DNA of 6,078 nt from CAZYJD01 sp964647785 (lineage in GTDB: Bacteria; Bacteroidota; Bacteroidia; NS11-12g; UBA9320), in the NCBI GenBank assembly GCA_964647785.1, contig CAZYJD010000105.1, positions 1 to 6,078 on the forward strand. Reading direction: 5' to 3'. Under the pieces are notes generated by a model. The model saw only the letters and a list, made by a program, of their open reading frames with translations. It did not search any database and had not been told where the DNA came from. A program made the position numbers and the translations under genes. Position 1 is the first letter of the stretch. Every line of letters begins with the position of its first letter. Below, in pieces: positions 4,622-6,078 of the stretch.

Positions 4622-4711
4622 ATCAGTATGCTTGATTCCTCTATAAACATACCTGATATGTGCAATTGCAATGAACCATGAGCCCGATCCGGATGAAATT
4701 TAAATGTACGC

Positions 4712-4742
4712 TTGCCTGTATGTTAAATTAATGTTATGTTTG
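4712..4742 (+). promoter_or_regulatory. Promoter of the MORN-repeat gene
   Basis: TTG (4712-4714), a 20-base spacer and TATGTTTG (4735-4742) fit the Bacteroidota -33/-7 pattern. Transcription should start near 4748, a short distance before the ATG at 4762. The promoter is divergent from the peroxiredoxin promoter about 90 bases away. Confidence 0.72.
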
Positions 4743-4761
4743 TGTTACATAATTGAAAAGA

Positions 4762-5199
4762 ATGAGAATATATCTGCTTGCTCTGGGCCTGTTAAGCACT
4801 TCCTTGCTGAGTGCGCAGGCGCTGATTAAAGACGCCGATGGCGGACTTTACGAGGGCTTATACGTACACAAGGCAAAAGATGGTTCAACCGCTGCTCACT
4901 ATACCGTGAAAGAAGGCAAGCTGAATGGTGAGGTGCTCTATTATTTTGAAGGAGGGAAAATCCGCGAAAAAGGTCAATTCCTCCAAGGGCAGCGCGAAGG
5001 AAAGTGGGTAACCTTTGGTAAAGATGGTAAAATTGTTTCTGAGGCTTTTTTCAAAAACGATAAGCCGCACGGCACTTGGTTGATTTGGGACGAAAACGGA
5101 AATCTGCGTTTTGAAATGCATTATCGCAATGGCGAAAAAACCGGAACATGGAAAATGTGGGATGAAGCCGGCAGGCTGATGCAGAAGCGAAAATATTGA
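4762..5199 (+). CDS. Secreted MORN-repeat protein (YwqK-like)
   Basis: A 145-residue exported protein. The first 20 residues (MRIYLLALGLLSTSLLSAQA) form a Sec signal peptide with a likely cut after SAQA. After a short lead-in come four MORN-like repeats of about 23 residues (roughly 51-73, 74-96, 97-119 and 121-143). Each has a pattern like NGxxxGxWxxWDENGxL followed by a basic or hydrophobic strand, for example KPHGTWLIWDENGNLRFEMH. This is the repeat of the family often annotated as toxin-antitoxin YwqK antitoxin. No toxin gene is present here, and the signal peptide argues for a periplasmic or cell-surface role, so that name should not be taken as function. ATG 4762 is chosen; the in-frame TTG at 4753 is less likely. 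The gene appears monocistronic, with its own promoter and terminators. Confidence 0.88.
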   Translation: MRIYLLALGLLSTSLLSAQALIKDADGGLYEGLYVHKAKDGSTAAHYTVKEGKLNGEVLYYFEGGKIREKGQFLQGQREGKWVTFGKDGKIVSEAFFKNDKPHGTWLIWDENGNLRFEMHYRNGEKTGTWKMWDEAGRLMQKRKY

Positions 5200-5230
5200 C
5201 CATTGCGAAATTGGTCGGTTTTGTATTTTT
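5198..5230 (+). terminator. Weak hairpin at the MORN gene stop
   Basis: GACCA (5198-5202) and TGGTC (5212-5216) form a 5-base stem that begins inside the stop codon. It is followed by a T-rich run, GGTTTTGTATTTTT. The stem is short, so it may only assist the stronger terminator just downstream. Confidence 0.4.
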
Positions 5231-5244
5231 GATTGATGGCAAAT

Positions 5245-5270
5245 AAGGCTCCTTCGGGGGCCTTTTGCTT
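5245..5270 (+). terminator. Intrinsic terminator with UUCG loop
   Basis: AAGGCTCC (5245-5252) pairs with GGGGCCTT (5257-5264), with one T-G pair, around a TTCG loop closed by C-G, the very stable cUUCGg form. TTGCTTTT follows. It ends transcription of the MORN gene before the next gene at 5357. Confidence 0.85.
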
Positions 5271-5356
5271 TTAAGCCCTTTCCATTTGCCGATGAGTGCC
5301 ATGCAAGCTTCGACCAAAGCCAACAATTTGCCGCCAATATTGGGCGTTTTAAAACC

Positions 5357-6078
5357 ATGTTTCTGAAAGTCAAATCTTCTTTTTTCCTCGCTCTGGCAAT
5401 GGCTGTACTTTTTGCCCTGATTTTCTACCACCAACAATTGGGGTACAATGTGCCCATTTTTACAGCAGCGCTGCTGTTGGCCCATTTTGGATTGCAACCA
5501 GCGCTCATGAAGAAAACCGGGCCGCTGCTCAGTGGTCTGCTTATGTTGCTTACTTCTTTTTTGTGGGCATTGCATGCCCAGTTCATCAGCCTGTTGGCTT
5601 TGTGTATGTCGTACGCATTTTTGGTGAGCTATAGCCTGAGTCCGGAAATAAGAAATTTTGCGTACGCTGCACTTCAAATGCCGCTCGCTTTTCTCATGCA
5701 ACTGGGAAGCCTCATGAGTTGGAAAGATGAAAAAAAGGTGGAGCGAAGGAAAGGCATTGTTTGGGCCATCCCTCTGGTGCTTTTCGTGCTTTTCGGTCTG
5801 TTGTATGCCGGCGGCAGTGATTTGTTTGCAGAACGCGCCTCTGCTTTAACCGAAGCCATTTCTACATGGTTTACCCAAGTATTTGGGCAGATGGATGTCT
5901 TGTTTCTGTTCCTCTTGGTGCTTGGCTTGTTGCTGAGTTCCATCTTGCTCATTCGAGAGCGAAGCACTGCCCTCAGCAAGGCCGATGCCCATGCCACTGA
6001 TGCCTTGATGCGCGAAAGAAAACCTTTCCGCGCTTCACTCCTGGGTTTGAAAACGGAATACCGCACGGCTTATGCCAG
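5357..6078 (+). CDS. DUF4173/DUF4153-like membrane protein (5' part)
   Basis: The frame is open from ATG 5357 to the window edge, giving 240 codons with no stop, so the 3' end is missing. The product is a multi-pass inner-membrane protein. Hydrophobic segments lie at about residues 8-24, 33-46, 57-72, 76-93, 102-119, 134-151 and 181-199. A charged loop (ERSTALSKADAHATDALMRE) follows, then the segment LLGLKTEYRTAYA. A (N/T)EYRTA motif of this kind before a further membrane block is what I associate with Bacteroidota DUF4173/DUF4153 proteins, whose function is unknown. ATG 5357 is the first ATG after the in-frame stop at 5234-5236. It stands alone after the MORN terminator. No clear promoter is visible, the nearest being TCCATTTG at 5281-5288 with one mismatch. 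The family call is from memory of the motif and is moderately sure. Confidence 0.8.
   Translation, partial: MFLKVKSSFFLALAMAVLFALIFYHQQLGYNVPIFTAALLLAHFGLQPALMKKTGPLLSGLLMLLTSFLWALHAQFISLLALCMSYAFLVSYSLSPEIRNFAYAALQMPLAFLMQLGSLMSWKDEKKVERRKGIVWAIPLVLFVLFGLLYAGGSDLFAERASALTEAISTWFTQVFGQMDVLFLFLLVLGLLLSSILLIRERSTALSKADAHATDALMRERKPFRASLLGLKTEYRTAYA

Noticed and set aside
4567..4671. N-terminal extension of the peroxiredoxin by 35 codons
   Set aside because: The extension covers the -7 and -33 promoter elements and has no counterpart in the family.
4885..6066. Minus-strand frames at 5373-4885, 5701-5051 and 6066-5674
   Set aside because: They run antisense to the MORN-repeat gene, its terminators and the membrane protein gene. 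Their compositions are unlike real proteins.

Overview
The window looks like chromosomal DNA of a member of the Bacteroidota. Two promoters and two probable -7 boxes match the Bacteroidota vegetative signal TAnnTTTG with no Shine-Dalgarno-like stretch before the starts. The right half also carries gene families common in that phylum: a YitT-family membrane protein with a DUF2179 tail, an AhpC/Prx1-type peroxiredoxin, a secreted MORN-repeat (YwqK-like) protein and a DUF4173/DUF4153-like membrane protein. I cannot narrow this to a genus from sequence alone.

Left half (about 1-2911): a cluster of small XRE-type helix-turn-helix regulators embedded in unusually long non-coding DNA. Three are intact: two on the minus strand that probably form an operon (1601-1200, then 1162-734, 37 bases apart), and one on the plus strand (2549-2911). 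All three have the same plan: an N-terminal HTH domain, a variable linker and a C-terminal helix of leucine-zipper character containing an EN-x-x-L core. The non-coding DNA around them is not empty. It holds a frameshifted XRE relative at about 2104-2408, a more decayed probable one at about 275-559, and a possible N-terminal scrap on the minus strand at 649-575. The same stretches contain short shared motifs and inverted repeats that look like operators or old promoters. The best shared motif is a 16-mer, ATGTGCGTATRATGCA, found at 1723 and 2473, the second copy in the -33 region of the 2549 gene. The simplest reading is a locus where a regulator family has duplicated and decayed repeatedly.

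Right half (2970-6078): ordinary, densely packed genes. The YitT-family gene (3845-2970) and the peroxiredoxin gene (4566-3934) both run leftward and are separated by a strong intrinsic terminator at 3886-3912. The peroxiredoxin and the MORN-repeat gene (4762-5199) are divergent, each with its own recognisable promoter in the shared spacer. The MORN gene ends at two successive hairpins, the second a classic terminator with a cUUCGg loop. A multi-pass membrane protein then starts at 5357 and runs off the window. These right-half genes show no obvious functional link to the regulator cluster. No RNA gene, CRISPR array, transposase or complete insertion sequence was seen.
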